Assembly: GCA_949358305.1 (NCBI GenBank) | Contig: OX442314.1 | Location: 22,251,060-22,315,059, forward strand | Reading direction: 5' to 3' | Source: Strigamia acuminata | Taxonomy: Eukaryota; Arthropoda; Chilopoda; Geophilomorpha; Linotaeniidae | Length of the DNA: 64,000 bases | Part shown: positions 33,262-45,993 of the stretch, one piece after another | Position numbering within the stretch: the stretch's first letter is position 1 | Layout of the letters: each line of letters starts with the position of its first letter | Program-made: the position numbers and the translations under genes | The notes under the pieces: model-generated | The model's input: only the letters and a program-made list of their open reading frames with translations | Told to the model about the DNA's origin: nothing | Databases searched by the model: none

Positions 33262-34986
33262 ATTTCGCAAAAAATTATTTAAAAAAAAAAAAACAACTAA
33301 AAAATATTAAAACTACGACGCTAAAGACCGCATAATAAGCTATAGTAAAGAAGCAATGCAAAATGTTTGAAGTATTATAAATTACTGCCAAATGAAAATC
33401 GTTTTGTTACAAAGTTAAATCGAAGTGTGCATTTTTATTAGCACATTTTTAGCATCCAAATAAGTGCGTTTTTCTGATGCCTTTTACCAATTTCCACTAG
33501 CACTTGTTAATTAAGAATTCTCTTAATAGAAGCCACAATAGATATAAATTTTATTTTACTTTATACAAAAACCAAAAAGATACGAACCAAAAACGAGCTC
33601 ATTTTACCTATAAAACTGTACAAATTATTTTATGAAATTTATTTATAGCCAATAAATTGTTTTATTTGACAAAAAGGTCTCTTTTTTCAGTCCTTTTTCA
33701 TGTTAATACCTGTATAATTTGAAGGAAATTGACTCATCAGGGTCGTGGACCCACAGGTTGCGATTGGCTTTTGCAATGGTCAGTAACGCAGTGCGTGGGC
33801 GGATGCTTTGGTCATCCACTTTTGTCCCCCATCCTGCGCTTTTTTGCTGCCCATGGAATGAATCTGTCCAAGTGACCATTGTTGCGGACGTAGCGTGGGA
33901 GTCGTTGGCCCTGTCTGCTCACAAAAGGCGATTCACACCTCGGGACTCGAGTCCAGTTTTCACGTGCAACCGGCAAGGAACGTAGGTGGACGCTCGTTAA
34001 CAGGTAAGAAATAGTATTCACAACACGAGTTAGTTCATTTAAGCAAATATTTCAGTGTTAAATTATAAATTATCTAGTATTTGTGGATTTGTTCACGTGT
34101 ATGAGGTACACTTTCAAGTTTATTGGAATATTTTGAAAGTTGATTTCCAATGCTGAAATCATTATAACTTTTTTATTTGAATCGATTCAATAACTGAAAA
34201 ATTTAGAAATGAGACAAAAATGATCAATGCGCGTGAAAATTATTCGGTTTTTTAGTTTTTATCCTGTTTGTTCTCACTTTTCGAGTGTGACTAGGAAGAC
34301 GAACTTCCGTTTATTAATGCGATCATGCATTGAAAACAATAGCGCGCAAGAGGCATGTTAAATGTGCCAGTGCTATAAACTTCCTTTGTCGGTTTGAATT
34401 CAATCCCACCTTGTTTTAACCTTTAACTACAGAATTTTATTCAAAATCTCATTGATTTAACTCACATCCCCGAAGTTTTAGCATATTTCTTCAAATTTTG
34501 ATTATTTGTAAGTCGAAAATTGCTAACAGTTTCGTATTCGTGTTAAAATACGAATAAATAAAATAAATCAATGTAGCTAATATAGTACACAACTGATGCA
34601 CAATGAAAGATGCTGAAACTAAAATAGAACAGGTTTAAGACGCATTGCCGCAGCATTTCTAATTCTAATTTCGGATGTATAACTTGATGTTAAGTTGAAA
34701 TAAAGTTTTTGCTTTGTTTCCCGCGTTACAACGTTTAAATTCCGCACAGAATTGGCAAAAATGAGTCAGACGTGCACTGGTGATTGTTGCGGACATCCCG
34801 TGCCGCACGAGCGCGCATGCCACTGACGAGATCCAACATCCAATAGGAAATTGAAACTTCTGAGAATGATGAATAATTATTCCACCTGTATCTTCATAAT
34901 CCCCGCAAAGCGCTCATAGTGATGGTGGATCTCTGTGTGCAAACAATGAGAGAGAACCTTTTTATCTGCAGGTGCTGAGTAGCAAC
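33262..34986. other. Intergenic between PLC and the PAN-ZP gene
   Basis: PLC 3' end with AATAAA-like signals near 33650. The GC-richer stretch 33720-34001 ends in AACAG|GTAAGA, and an acceptor TATCTGCAG at 34962-34970 lies just before the nompA-like start. Together they suggest a 5' non-coding exon of that gene. Nothing else recognised. Confidence 0.5.
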
Positions 34987-37900
34987 ATGTCCATAATGGT
35001 AGCCGTTATTTCTTTTCTAACCGTTTTACGGATGATGTCTGATGGTAAGACAACATTTATTACTTTTTAACAATTATAACGCTTTTAGAAGCTTTAAATA
35101 TAATTTTTTTAATTAAATTAAATTAATATTATAAAATAATTTTTGAGTTTTCAATCCCGGGAAAAGAAATTAATATGTTAAAGCACAATTCCTTAAAACT
35201 CGAGTTTTACCACCACAATCTGACTCTTAAATGCCACAGTAATCCAATGGCAGACGATGTTGTGATGGTCAAACAAGTTTTCACTTTATTTATATTTTTT
35301 ATTTATATTTTTAATTTGAAAAGATTTTTAAAAGAAATTATTTTGTAGGAAATGTCGTAACTTAGCGTTCTTAATACCTATTCCTGGTACCCATATAAAT
35401 TAATTCTGCATCTCGCATGCCCTGATCCTAAATTCAAATTTTCCGCCCGCACATCATCGATTTCCACTTTCATTTTTTAAAAGGAACAAACTTTTATTTA
35501 TTTATTTATTTATTTATTTATGAAGTTGTTAATATTATAAAAGTTCAGGTAAGCTTAACTAATTACAATTTGATGACACCCTAATCGGAAACCCAATAAA
35601 GTAAAGGGTTATCCGGTGTCAGTGAACTGTAGGTCAAAAAAGTATCCCTCACATATAAACTGCGGGAAACCCACCCTATCCGGGAAACACACTCGGATAA
35701 TAAAATAAATAAAAGAAAATAATACAACAAAAAATCCAAACTCTTCTTTCTTTTTTTTTATCTAAACAAAATATCTCCCTTTATTTTATTTTCAGCACAA
35801 ACAACATGCAATCGAGGAATGGGACGATTAATGTACGAAAAAGTATCCAATACTGAGTTACAGGGATTTGTAGATGATACGGTAATTTGTACTTTTATCA
35901 ACAACAAATTAAAAGTTACATAACATTAAAATGTAAGCCAGCATAATGCAATTTGAAACAAAAACGTCTGCTCTTGAATAGAGATGCATTCATTAGAGCT
36001 AATAACCAGTATTAAAGCTATAATAACTGTCACATTTGAGTTACTAATTAATAAATTTAAAGCTCAGTTTCATTGCAGTTAATTTCCGTGAAAGCAACAT
36101 CTGTTCCGCTTTCGTTTTGCCAATATTTCAAGCATAGCGGCTAATTAAAGACATTTTTAGACATTTTTTATCTTGATATGTGACTTTCCACACCCATTAG
36201 CCATTATTTTCATTAAATTCATTAAATTCTTCGTTATTTTAAGCCCATTTTGACTATTTTTTAAATCGTTGTAAAATTTCCATTCAGATAAGAGAAAGAG
36301 CGCCTCCGATGCAAGTGCTCGAAAGGTGTAAACAGCTCTGCTTACAAGACATTTCATCTCAAAACGTGCGGCGAATTTGTAAATCGTTCGGATTTACACC
36401 TGGTCGCCGCCTCGGCACGCGAGCAGCTTCCGGAATTCCATCACCCGGCCAGTCGCTTCGGCCGCCATTTCCGCCCGGCCCGATGCCACCCCCAATGTCA
36501 CCCTTTGCTGGCGTGAGCGAATACGACGAATCTGCCTGTCAACTTAACCACGAGGCTGGTCAGCCCGAAGGTCCAGGGATTTTGTCAGTTGCCAAGAACA
36601 GAATTCTATTCAATGAAGTTTGCATTTCCTGTAATTAAATCAAAACAAAACAAAAACCCATGGGATAATCATACAACTAATTTTTATTTTTATTCTCTCA
36701 TTCTAGCTAGTAGAGTTAGCACGCAATGTGCCCAACGAACATACGCCTTCGAGAGGTTACAAGGCTACAGATTAGATGCACGGGATGGAGTAGTGTTAAA
36801 TGAAAACAAAACCGTTTGTCAAGATATGTAAGTAACTGATGTTTCATGGTGTTCTATTGTAATTATTAATGTCACAGTAGCTCATTTTAAAAAGTTATAG
36901 TTTGGAATGAAAGGATTCAAAAGGATCTATGCGTCCATTGAACTGCGCTACATCCTTTTGACCTGTAAAAGAATATTTATTTGTAAAAATACAAACTTCC
37001 GTGTGGATATTTGATTATCCTTATTCCTAAAACCAACATTGGGCCTGGTCAATACTTTGATGGGTGACCTGCTCAGAATGCCAGTTGCTTCTAATCCATG
37101 TCCGTTTCTACGGCAAGAACTCCGCTTCCCGCCACCAAATGTGCAATAAATCACTCATCAATCACTTTCTTTCTTTTGTTAGGTGTTTGAATGAATACAG
37201 TTTTATGTGTCGCTCCGTATCATTAGACAAAACCAGTGGAAAATGTATTCTTTCCCGACACACCAGGAGAACGCAAGCTAATAGTTTCTCCAGAGACCCG
37301 AATGGAGAATACATGGAAAACACTTGTCTTGACAGTAAGATTTATTTTACGCCGAGACTAAAAGTTTAATTGTGCTAAATGTTATTTTTAAATTTTAGGT
37401 AAACAAAGATGCGAAGGAGGAGTACCAATGTTTGTCAAGATGGTCGAAGTGACTGTGGATTGGCCATTCGGATATGAAGAATTAAGTGTATCATCTCTAG
37501 AGGATTGCCAAAGACGATGCTTAGATCATCCCAAGATATTTTGTCGGAGCGTCCTGTACAATAGCAGGCGTCGTTTATGTATCCCCAGCGATGAGGACTC
37601 GATTTCCGAACCGGAATATTTCCTTCCAAATATGCCTGGCGCTCCTGGTACTCACATGGGCATGCCGGGAATGCTTGGAAGTGAACAGAGAGAAATGGAG
37701 TATTATGAAGTCGTTTGTTTGAGCATTCCAGTTGGTGAGTTTAAAATTAACATTTAAATCTATTTATCGGAGACTCGGGAGGGAATATATTTGTATAGAA
37801 ATAACAGAGCAATTATTAAACTAAAATTGGCCTTATTTTAGGCCCTGGTATGGTCCGAGGCCTGACTCCGTTGGAGTGCAAACGCGGCCACCGAATCCTG

Positions 37901-40900
37901 AGCAGTCAAGCCGAAGATGAACCCGCTTTATCCAAGGACGATTGCATCGTGCGCTGTCTACGCAAAGGTCCTGCATGCCGCTCGTGTGACTATAGTCTAG
38001 CCACCGGAGTCTGTCGATTAAGCACAGCAAGTAGATACACCGGTGCCTCCCTGGTCTCCGACTCACAGTTCGATCATTACGAAATCGGTACGAAAGGCCG
38101 CAGCATCAGTTGGCCTCCGCCTCTCATGTCCTTCTCTCTCACAGACCCCTCTGGACACACTTTCGGTAACTCCCCAAGTGGCAGTAATAATGTGCCACTG
38201 GACACCAGTTATGGAATCACTGGTAACAAACCCTGGGTAACTCCTGGCTACGGTCCAGCCAATCCAGGATTCCCTCGTTACCCGGTCGTAGGTCCACAAA
38301 CATATCCAGGTCCACAGACATATCCAGGTCCACAGACATATCCAGGTCCACAGACATATCCAGGTCCACAGACATATCCAGGTCCACAGACATATCCAGG
38401 CCCTCAGACGTATCCAGGTCCACCTGGCTATCCTCCGCCAGGGTACGGCGGATATCCAAGCTATCCCATCACCGGATATCCAAGTTATCCACCAGGATAT
38501 CCAAGTTATCCCGATGGAGGCTACGGTCTTACCACTTTACCAAACCCGTACAACCCGTACAGTACGTACAAATCCAGTGGTGGACCCAGTTATTACGGTC
38601 CTGGTTACAATCCGTATGGATATAGCCCACAACCACCGTACGCTTATCCCGGTCAAACTTATCCTCCCCCGATATTCCCACCCAATCGTCTTGGCTACGC
38701 ACCCGGATATCCGGGATTCCCTCCTCCGCCGCAAGGTTATCCTGGCATGCCGGGATATCCTGGGCCGCAGATGCCCGGTGGTGGCGGTGGCGGAATGGAA
38801 CAGTTCAAGTTGGCTTCGGCGAAGACAAGAATACGTTTTTATTACGTCAGGAGGACGTTGAGCGAGTCCACTTTGGATGATTGCAAGAAGGAATGTCTCA
38901 AGTCGGCTGACTTCTTCTGCAGATCGTTTAATTACAGGTGAGTTTCGTAACTCCATTTTTTTTTTTTGCATTTTTTATTTCAATGATCGATTGTTTCTTT
39001 CAGGAATGTGTTCCAAGATAACTGCGAATTGAGCGACCAAGATACAACAACTCTCGATTTGAACAATCCGTCACATTTCGACCAAGCCACGCAGTTCGAT
39101 TTCTATGAACGCAAAGGCGCTCCGACTAACATGCCCAACATGCCCGGTCAGATGGCAAATCCCTATTTGCCAATGAAACCAATGCCGAGTCCGTATGGAG
39201 GGTATCCGCCGCCGCCACCGCCACCCCCACCAGGACCTCCACCACCGCCCATACTCCCACCGTACCCTGGTCAAATCCCTCCTCCCCCGTATCCACCTGG
39301 AGGATATCCACAATATCCGGGACCTTTGGATGGTAAGAGCATATTTTACTCTTATGGAAAAAAATAGATTTTGGGTCGAGATTTCTATTAACTATTAACA
39401 ACGAATTTGTCATGTTCTAATTAGGCGAGAGTTAGCTCTTTTTCCAACGAATTTCATATAATAGTAATATATATTGTGAAACGTGTAAATAAAACAGTAT
39501 AAATGCAGAAATTCAGTTCTGTTTACATGGTTTTTGGTGTTTTTGTAGTAACAGCTAAAACAGAAAACGAAAGCACGCCTAAGTGTGAATGCATGTGAGA
39601 AGTGAGATTATTTAGTTTCGTGTCTGTTTAATGTTTATAATTTAGTTTTTGGGTTTTACAAGTAGATGGCAATTAGATTTCTTTCATTTTCACCCAGTTT
39701 ATGAATTATGGCTCACTTGGTTATGTTTGTACTCACGTTTGTTGGTGGTGGATGCTTCACTTGCGAGCATTAGAACAATAAGAAGTTCCTTTTCCGATTT
39801 AACTTGTGTGGCAGCCATTTTGAATTTAGTTGTACAAACCAAAAGCAGACATAAACCACTCCAGTTGCAGTTTCTTCTGAGAGTTTATGGCTGTTTTGGT
39901 GTCCCATGCTGTTTACAGAAACTCTAAAAACAGCAAAAACAGAAACTTTGAATGCATCTAATGTTTTAGCCCCGATATTTTTTCAAACAAAACTTACATT
40001 GGCAGCAAACAAAGAGCTAACTCGTGACATGTATAAAATTGTTAAATTAACAACGATTAATTTCTTTTTACACTGACTTCATTTTGGAATTTTTTTCTTC
40101 TTTTTGTATCTTATTTACTCACTATAATTCAATTTTTTTATTTACCATTATTATTATATATTATATATTATTTAAACTTTTTTTAAGCATATAGTAATTA
40201 TTTCAAAAATACTTTTTTAATGTCTAATTTATAAATTTCTGTAAGATTTTTTTTGTAGAATTTTTTCTGTAATATGGGAATTGAAATAAATGGAATATTT
40301 AAAAAAAAATTCTAACAAATTCCTATTTTTTTTTATTCCAATGGATCAAAATCTAATTCTGGATTCGATTCCTTTTTCAGAAAAATACAAAATTTTCCAA
40401 ATTTGAAGTCAGTGGTTTTCTCTTTTTCCTATTAAATTACTACTATTTTGTTCTATTAAAAACAAAAATCTAATCTTCAAATACAACATTTGATGTTTAG
40501 TTAGTCAAACTTGTACTGAAGAAGGAATCGAATTTACCTTAAAAACACCCGAAGGATTTTACGGAAGAATTTACACTTGGGGATTTTTTGATTCTTGTTT
40601 CTTCGACGGACGAGGAAGTGCAATAAGTGTACTCAGGATATCACGCATGCACGGTCTACCACGCTGTGGTACTCTCGAGGTAAAGAAAATATATATTCTA
40701 ACAAACTCACACTCAAAATTAATACTCAATCACAATTCCATAGTTCGGGGACTTTTTTACAAACATCGTAGTAGTACAATTCAACGATTTTGTTCAAACA
40801 TCACGAGATCGAATGTTTAACGTCACATGTACGCTGTACGGCCCTGGAGAAACGATTGTCTCATCGGGAATTGTAAACTCAGGGTATGAAAACAATATAT

Positions 40901-42764
40901 TTTGTCTGTGACGTAGTGGGGCGGTGTGCAAGTTGGATTAATGGGCTTTTTAGCAGAGCCGTAGCTTGGATTTTCTGTACTTGGCGAGCTATACAGTCGC
41001 CATTTTCATGTTTCATGAGCCCGTGTCAACCATGCACTCCCGATTGCTACGCGCCGTATTTTGCCCCATTCTCACACTCATACTCAAACAAAGAATTTTT
41101 TTATAGAAATGTTCCAATTCCAATCGATTATCTGCCCGCACAAAATGTTCTGTCGTCGAATGTAGCTCTTCGAATTATGTACTACGGCCAGCCGGTACAG
41201 CAAATTGCTGTTGGGGACCCGCTAACTCTCAGATTAGACGCTAGACAAGGATGTGAGTATAAAAATACAACTTGTATTTAAAAAAAACTCATTTTTTCCT
41301 CTTTTTTTTCGAAGTTGGATATGCTGGAGACATTTTCGCCACAAATGTCGTTGCCAAGGATCCATATTCCGGTCGGACTGTGCCTTTAATTGATGCTTAT
41401 GGGTACGGTAACAAAACAAAAAACTAATTTTAAAAGCTAAGCACGATAAGGTTTCAAAAATCCTAACTAATTGTAATTGATCTCTTCTAAACTGAATTAT
41501 ATAGATCTCATTTAAGCCAAATTATTATTTCATTATTTCATTATTTTATATTTAATTTCTCTAATTGACTAATTAAAGATGACAGTATTTACTGTGTTAT
41601 TCCATCTAATTTCATGCATGAACAAACAATCACATTCAAACGCACGCTTTAATTTATAATCACACAATAAGCACCGCCTGCGTGTATAAGCGAGTTTCAC
41701 TGCATTACCCGGAACTTGAAAAACACTAAACTTGCACTAAACTTGCAAACTTCATTGAATTACATGTTAAAAGAGTGAATTGTTTTCGTTAGATGCCCAA
41801 TTGATCTCTTCATTTTCCCCGCTTTGGATCGTGCAAGAGAGGGCGATGGCCTCGAAGCAAATTTCGCGGCCTTCAAAATTCCCGATTCCAATTTCATGGT
41901 ATTCGAAGCGACCGTTCGGACGTGCAGAGGTCCCTGTCCACCCGTCACGTGCAGCACCAACGGCAGATTCGGTTTAGTTTCGCACGGAAGAAAAAAACGC
42001 CAGAATAATCACACTGATACTTCGCTGATTGTCGATGAGAAACCTAAAATAGAAGCCAGAGAAGACGCTCAATTATTGGTAGTGACGCCTCCGATTCGCG
42101 CGAATGAAATATATCCGAAAAATCACAGCGTGATTCCCGTAAATGTCAGGCCACAAACTCCATCCGTCGACGTGAAAAATTCGTCGGAAGATGGCGGTTT
42201 TTCAGAGATTACGGAAACCGTTCACGAAATGTTTAAGGTGTATAATTCGCGGATGGAAATGTACAGCGATGCATGTAAGTGTTGTGTTTGTTTAATTGTG
42301 TGCGGGGAAATGATTTAATTTTACATTTGTGTCGATAGTTGGAATAAAAATGGACGAAGTTTGCATCTCGTCCGAAGAATATTACGGACTCATCGCATCA
42401 ATAACGATCATTATTATTCTTTTGTTTGCTGTTGCTATTACGTCTGCTTTCTTCACTAGGTAAATAATTATATTTTATCGTTAAATATTTATTATTTATT
42501 TGTGTTTTTTTTATTTTTTATTTTAGACGATACAGATTTTTGTATCTGAAGAATCGTGCAGCGGATAACAACAGTTCGCTAAATCGTCCTACGACCAATG
42601 TTTCGTACATTCCTGAATCGACATTTGCACGTCCAAGATTCGAGGATCCCAGCGAACCGATATACACAGATCCCTCGTTATTTGAAAGAAGCAGAAGTAT
42701 GCGAAGTGCAGCTACTTCCATGTTAAGTAGGAATATGTTGAAGAAATTCGAAGATGCAACATGA
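34987..42764 (+). CDS. nompA: nompA-like protein: five PAN/apple domains and a ZP domain
   Basis: Fifteen coding exons (34987-35044, 35796-35881, 36288-36630, 36707-36827, 37183-37334, 37399-37734, 37842-38937, 39004-39332, 40501-40679, 40744-40883, 41107-41252, 41315-41402, 41793-42274, 42339-42459, 42527-42764) encode 1,304 residues. There is a signal peptide, then PAN domains about 20-160, 165-253, 255-365, 370-440 and 650-740, with Pro-rich inserts (a PPMSPF-type one in PAN1, PGPQTY repeats after PAN4, a PPPPPP tract after PAN5). PAN5 lacks the outer cysteines. The ZP domain follows (about 840-1060), then a furin-like site RKKRQ, one transmembrane helix and a short tail. In Drosophila nompA, with the same order, joins mechanosensory cilia to cuticle through the dendritic cap. 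The long intron 39333-40500 holds repeats. Confidence 0.9.
38291..38416 (+). repeat. 18-bp coding minisatellite (GPQTYP x 7)
   Basis: Seven near-identical 18-base units (GGTCCACAGACATATCCA) inside the large exon encode GPQTYP. Most are identical, so recent unit turnover is likely. Confidence 0.92.
39429..40023. mobile_element. Inverted-repeat-bounded block in a nompA intron
   Basis: GAGTTAGCTCTTT (39429-39441) and AAAGAGCTAACTC (40011-40023) are perfect 13-base inverted repeats about 595 bases apart. The interior has no GPCR or nompA homology and contains the dispersed repeat also found at 29347-29430. No clear target duplication, so a non-autonomous transposon is likely but unproven. Confidence 0.5.
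39883..39955 (+). repeat. Dispersed repeat, copy in a nompA intron
   Basis: Shares 24 identical bases (39883-39906) and further similarity with the PLC-intron copy at 29347-29430. Confidence 0.65.
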
Positions 42765-43057
42765 AGAGTTTTCTATTAGATTTAATTAAAAATTGCAACA
42801 TTTGTGTAAACTGCAACAATATAAGTTTAATTTAGTTCTAGTCGTTGAATTTTTGAAAGCAATTTTATTAAAAACTTTTTTATTATAAAGAAAATTCCAC
42901 TTGTAAAAATAAAAAGAAGGTTAACGGGATTCTATATAAGCTTATACTCTCATTTATTTCGGGTAGAATTAAAAAAAAAGTATGTTTAAATTCATTTAAA
43001 AAGTAGTTTTTTTATTATAAAGATAATGTAACTTATAACTACTTACAAAACATTTTA
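42765..43057. other. Convergent 3' ends of nompA-like gene and DNAAF1
   Basis: About 290 bases of AT-rich DNA between two stop codons that face each other. AATAAA-like motifs occur (for example near 42907). It must hold both 3' UTRs. Confidence 0.6.
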
Positions 43058-45683
43058 CTACTCGTCACAAGACGATAAAATCTCAATTTTTGGCTTATGT
43101 TTATTGTCAGAATTAAATATAAACTCACTGTCACTGGTGCTTTGTTCGTTGACCTCTTGTTCAGATTCACAACCTAAAATTATACAACAATAAAAAATCA
43201 AATACATTAAAAAAAATTTTAAAATAATGAAAAGCAGACCTTTTACGATATTTAGTAAAGATTCAAAATTTAAATCTGAACCGTTACGCGAGCGATAAAT
43301 TGATTTTTCATTGTTCCCTTTCGGTATCGTCCACGGAATAATATCGGGAATGGGTTCCTCCAATTTGCAATTTTTTATTTTAACTTCAATTATTTCATCC
43401 TGAACAGACACTTCTGCACCAATTTCTGGTTTTTTATCATCAACACACTTTTCTTCATCAATTTCTGGTTGATCATCAAGGTCAACACACTTCTCTGTAT
43501 CAATTTCTGGTTTTTCATCATCCTGAACACTTTTTTCTGCATCAATTTCTGGTTGTCTATTATCTTCATCACACTTTTCTGCATCAATTTCTAGTTTTTC
43601 ATAATTCTCAACACACTTTCCCGCATCAATTTCTGGTTTTTCATCATCCTGAACACTTTTTTCTGCATCAATTTCTGGTTGTCTATTATCTTCATCACAC
43701 TTTTCTGCATCAATTTCTAGTTTTTCATAATTCTCAACACACTTTCCCGCATCAATTTCTGGTTTTTCATCATCCTCAACACACTTTCTCGCATCAACTT
43801 CTGGTTTTACATCATTATTTTCGTTTTTTATCTTCTCTGACATTCCACTTTCATTTAATCCTCTTTTTTCAACATCTGAATTCGCAGCATTTTGCCATTT
43901 ATTAAGATCATCTTCTAACTTTTGTTTAAATATATTAGAACAGCTTTCATTACTTCGACAAGTTTCATCATCATCTTCCTTGTCATCGTATTCATCAAAA
44001 TTGGACGATACTGTCGACTCGGAAGATCCACATTCTTTTTTCCCTTCACTGATATACCAATGAGCGGCAGGACCTTCAAAACTAGACTCCGCATCAGCTT
44101 CGTTATCACTTCCACCACAAACATTTTCCGAATTTAATTTCCCAAAATTGCCGCAAACGAGTTCGCCTTTATACTCAACAACCTTAGTCGTTTCAGCACT
44201 TTCTTCTTGACTTTTTTGCTTAATAGTGTCCGAAGCCAGTTCTGATAGCGACGGTACTTGCTCCACACATTTCTTCGATACTTTATCAATTCTATCTAGT
44301 TCTTTCTCCATTGCTTTAGTCAAATCATCTTTTATAACCACCCGAATAGGCACAACTCGACTTTCTTCTGGCATTACTGCTACGACCCCTTCAATCCCGT
44401 CTATTGCTTCAAACAATGCATTAACTATCATGCTTTCTATCGCTTTGTACGTAGACGCTTTTTTCTTCAATTCGAGTAAACCTATAAAGATACCTAAAAT
44501 TAATTAAAACTATAAATGAACAAAACAAAAATGCTTTTCTATGGTTAACCGTCAACGCTTTTTTGAATTTTCCGACGTTCTTTATCAATCCATCTACGTT
44601 TTTCTTCTCTTTCGGCCTCAAATCCACCTTCTTTCCTACAAAATAGATCAAAAACTGAATTAAAACCGGAAAAAAAATATTTTTCATTTACCATGCTTCG
44701 ACACAAGCTCTTTCTACTGGAAAAACAGGACGGTCATCCAAATACTGCAACTTTTTCTTGAAAAAAAAATATTTTTCTTTGTTAATTTTAATATCAATTT
44801 TAATAGTATTCTCTTCGTCTTACCACTCCAAACACAATATTTCTTCGGTACTGAACAATCTTCCTGACAACTGGATTTCCCATCAAATTAACGACTCGCT
44901 TTGAAAATAAAAATTGTTACATATAAAAATAAATACTCAAATAATTTTATTTTTAATTTTTATTTTACCAGGTTTTCCATTTGGTACAAGACATCAGCAA
45001 TTGCCGGATCTTCAATTAGATTGTGCGAAAGATCAATAACAGAAATTGACTTGCATTCAATCAAATGACTAATATCATCAGCTGTTTTTAACCGGTTATG
45101 GCTCATTTGTAACGTGTTCAAAGCGGGCAGTAGGCACAAATTTTCAATTTTAGAAATGCAGTTATTGCTCACATTTATCGTGTCAAGATGTACCAAATGG
45201 CTCACATTGTCGATTCTTGTCAACAAATTTTGTTGCATGTACAAACATCGCAATTCCAACTGAAAATCCAAGTTTTCTATTACACTAATCCCATTGCACT
45301 CCAGCCACAAACACTTTAAACCGGTGTATTCATCCAGGTTTTCGATTTTAGAGAAACCTAAATAAAAAATAACAATTTCTCAATTTAATTTCAAATAATT
45401 TTTTTTTAATTTTTATAATTTCGTACCTTTATAATGCAAATAAATAACGTCGTTCAAATACGGAGTCAAATAGAGTTTGTTTTCTCTGCACATATCTTTG
45501 AGGCATTCCTTTGTCATTCTAAAATTAAATTTTTATACATTTTTAATTTTTTTAAATAGATTTTTTGTTTATTTTCATAGTTTACTTTGGTAATTCACTT
45601 CCGCCTCTTAGTTCTTGCTTTCTCCTTCGAAAAGGAACATAATGAGGACCGCTATTTAACGTTACAGTGTCAATCGTTGGCAT
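43058..45683 (-). CDS. DNAAF1: Dynein axonemal assembly factor 1 (LRRC50)
   Basis: Eight minus-strand exons (45586-45683, 45427-45518, 44969-45357, 44824-44898, 44692-44756, 44550-44635, 43240-44481, 43058-43173) encode 720 residues. The N-terminus reads [10 protein letters not shown]..., as in DNAAF1 after a short leader. Five or six leucine-rich repeats follow ([18 protein letters not shown] ... [10 protein letters not shown]). Next come the cap [13 protein letters not shown], the signature [18 protein letters not shown], and [23 protein letters not shown]1 is a cytosolic factor for preassembly of outer and inner dynein arms and is needed only with motile cilia or flagella. The C-terminal 470 residues are acidic, with tandem KPEIDAEK repeats. 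It shares a 310-base divergent promoter with the Rab11-FIP gene. Confidence 0.94.
43420..43812 (-). repeat. About 48-bp coding repeat in the DNAAF1 C-terminus
   Basis: Imperfect 16-residue units (for example [28 protein letters not shown]) repeat about eight times; two larger blocks of three units are almost identical, showing a recent segmental duplication inside the array. Confidence 0.85.
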
Positions 45684-45993
45684 TTTTTCCCAAATGTGAG
45701 GAAAAAATAAGATCTAACTTCCACTCAATCGTTATATTCGAAAATGTCTATTGGTTGCTATGACAAAAGTAAACAAACTAAAAGACACCTAGCGGTAGAA
45801 TTGGTAAGTGAGAAAGTAACGCCGACTCGTGGTGAAAAAAAAAAGAAAACTCGTAAATGGAAATGGCGTCTTTGTTCCATTTATTTGGATGACGTTGCTC
45901 CTTGCTCAAAAAGTATAGTTTATGCCTTTCTATCCGCGATGGACTTGTTTGTAAGCTGATTCAATTCAACTGTACCTAGAACTAGGTTAGAAG
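45684..45993. promoter_or_regulatory. Divergent promoter, DNAAF1 / Rab11-FIP, with X-box-like motif
   Basis: 310 bases separate two divergent start codons. GTTGCTATGACAAA (45754-45767) has a perfect left half and a near-match right half of the RFX X-box, 71 bases from the DNAAF1 start, the usual distance for RFX-driven ciliary genes. Confidence 0.5.

Noticed and set aside
38063-38459. Minus-strand frames with DLDMSV repeats opposite the nompA exon
   Set aside because: Antisense readings of the 18-bp coding repeat; the plus strand has PAN domains and correct splice phases.
43174-43239. Transmembrane helix at the DNAAF1 C-terminus
   Set aside because: The hydrophobic codons are an in-frame 66-base intron with GT...AG ends; splicing joins NIVKG to CESEQ.
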